Below are positions 13,431-13,520 of a DNA stretch of 13,520 nt, one piece after another (positions within the stretch are counted from its first letter, which is position 1; each line of letters begins with the position of its first letter). A program made the translations under genes and the position numbers. The stretch comes from Odoribacteraceae bacterium (GTDB taxonomy: Bacteria; Bacteroidota; Bacteroidia; Bacteroidales; Marinifilaceae), in assembly GCA_031267995.1 (NCBI GenBank), contig JAIRXZ010000130.1, positions 1 through 13,520 on the forward strand, given 5' to 3'. The notes under the pieces were generated by a model. The model saw only the letters and a program-made list of their open reading frames with translations, searched no databases and was not told the DNA's origin.

Positions 13431-13520
13431 TCATGCCGCCGAAAAAAGACGCAAATCATCCATCGTCACCGGTTTTTCCCCTGTATTTGCCACGAAAACA
13501 CCCTCCATTTCCACTTTCAC
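13431..13520 (-). CDS. C-terminal end of an unidentified minus-strand gene
   Basis: The minus strand is open from the window edge for 29 codons and ends at TGA (complement of 13431-13433). The peptide reads VKVEMEGVFVANTGEKPV, then TMDDLRLFSAA. It has the alternating hydrophobic pattern of a beta-strand followed by a short helix and looks like true protein; the other two minus-strand frames meet stops within 21 codons. I do not recognise the family. The gene would be convergent with pyrI, and the bulk lies outside the window. Confidence 0.45.
   Translation of the reverse strand: MKVEMEGVFVANTGEKPVTMDDLRLFSAA

Overview
The window looks like chromosomal DNA of a GC-rich member of the Bacteroidota, probably Bacteroidales. 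The evidence is the alternative Bacteroidota-type GlmU, a subtilase with a type IX secretion (T9SS) C-terminal domain, the bamD-rpoZ-coaBC gene order, a Bacteroidota-style omega subunit, the PyrB plus PyrI aspartate transcarbamoylase, and promoters of the TTTG-N19-TAnnTTTG type. Most genes lack a clear Shine-Dalgarno sequence. I cannot name the genus. There is no rRNA, tRNA, CRISPR array, phage or complete insertion sequence.

Layout. Positions 1-4320 hold the C-terminus of an AI-2E-family permease (+) that overlaps tail to tail with lon (-). Lon is divergent from a GlmU-like nucleotidyltransferase/acetyltransferase (+), which converges on the type B ribosomal protein L31 gene (-). Positions 4511-6976 encode a secreted S8 serine peptidase. 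A 433-base convergent gap follows, dominated by an array of 41-bp palindromic tandem repeats. Next comes a YbiT-like ABC-F ATPase (-, GTG start) whose second ATP site is degenerate. From 9219 rightwards there is a co-directional run: bamD, rpoZ, coaBC, pyrB, pyrI. A hairpin terminator or attenuator lies between rpoZ and coaBC. The last 440 bases hold a C-rich duplication, the terminator of the pyr genes, a MITE-like element of about 104 bp with terminal inverted repeats and flanking 8-bp direct repeats, and the C-terminal end of an unidentified minus-strand gene.

How the genes relate. Most are housekeeping: protein quality control (Lon), cell-envelope precursor synthesis (GlmU-like), translation (L31, ABC-F), outer-membrane protein assembly (BamD), transcription (omega), CoA synthesis (CoaBC) and pyrimidine synthesis (PyrBI). 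CoaBC followed closely by PyrBI is notable, because bacterial CoaB consumes CTP and PyrI senses CTP. The signals that go beyond routine annotation are in the non-coding DNA: the 41-bp hairpin array, the MITE with its likely target-site duplication, a G-quadruplex motif across the permease/lon stop codons, a sigma-54-like sequence ahead of lon, and a shared extended promoter motif (TAnnTTYGCGR) before four genes.
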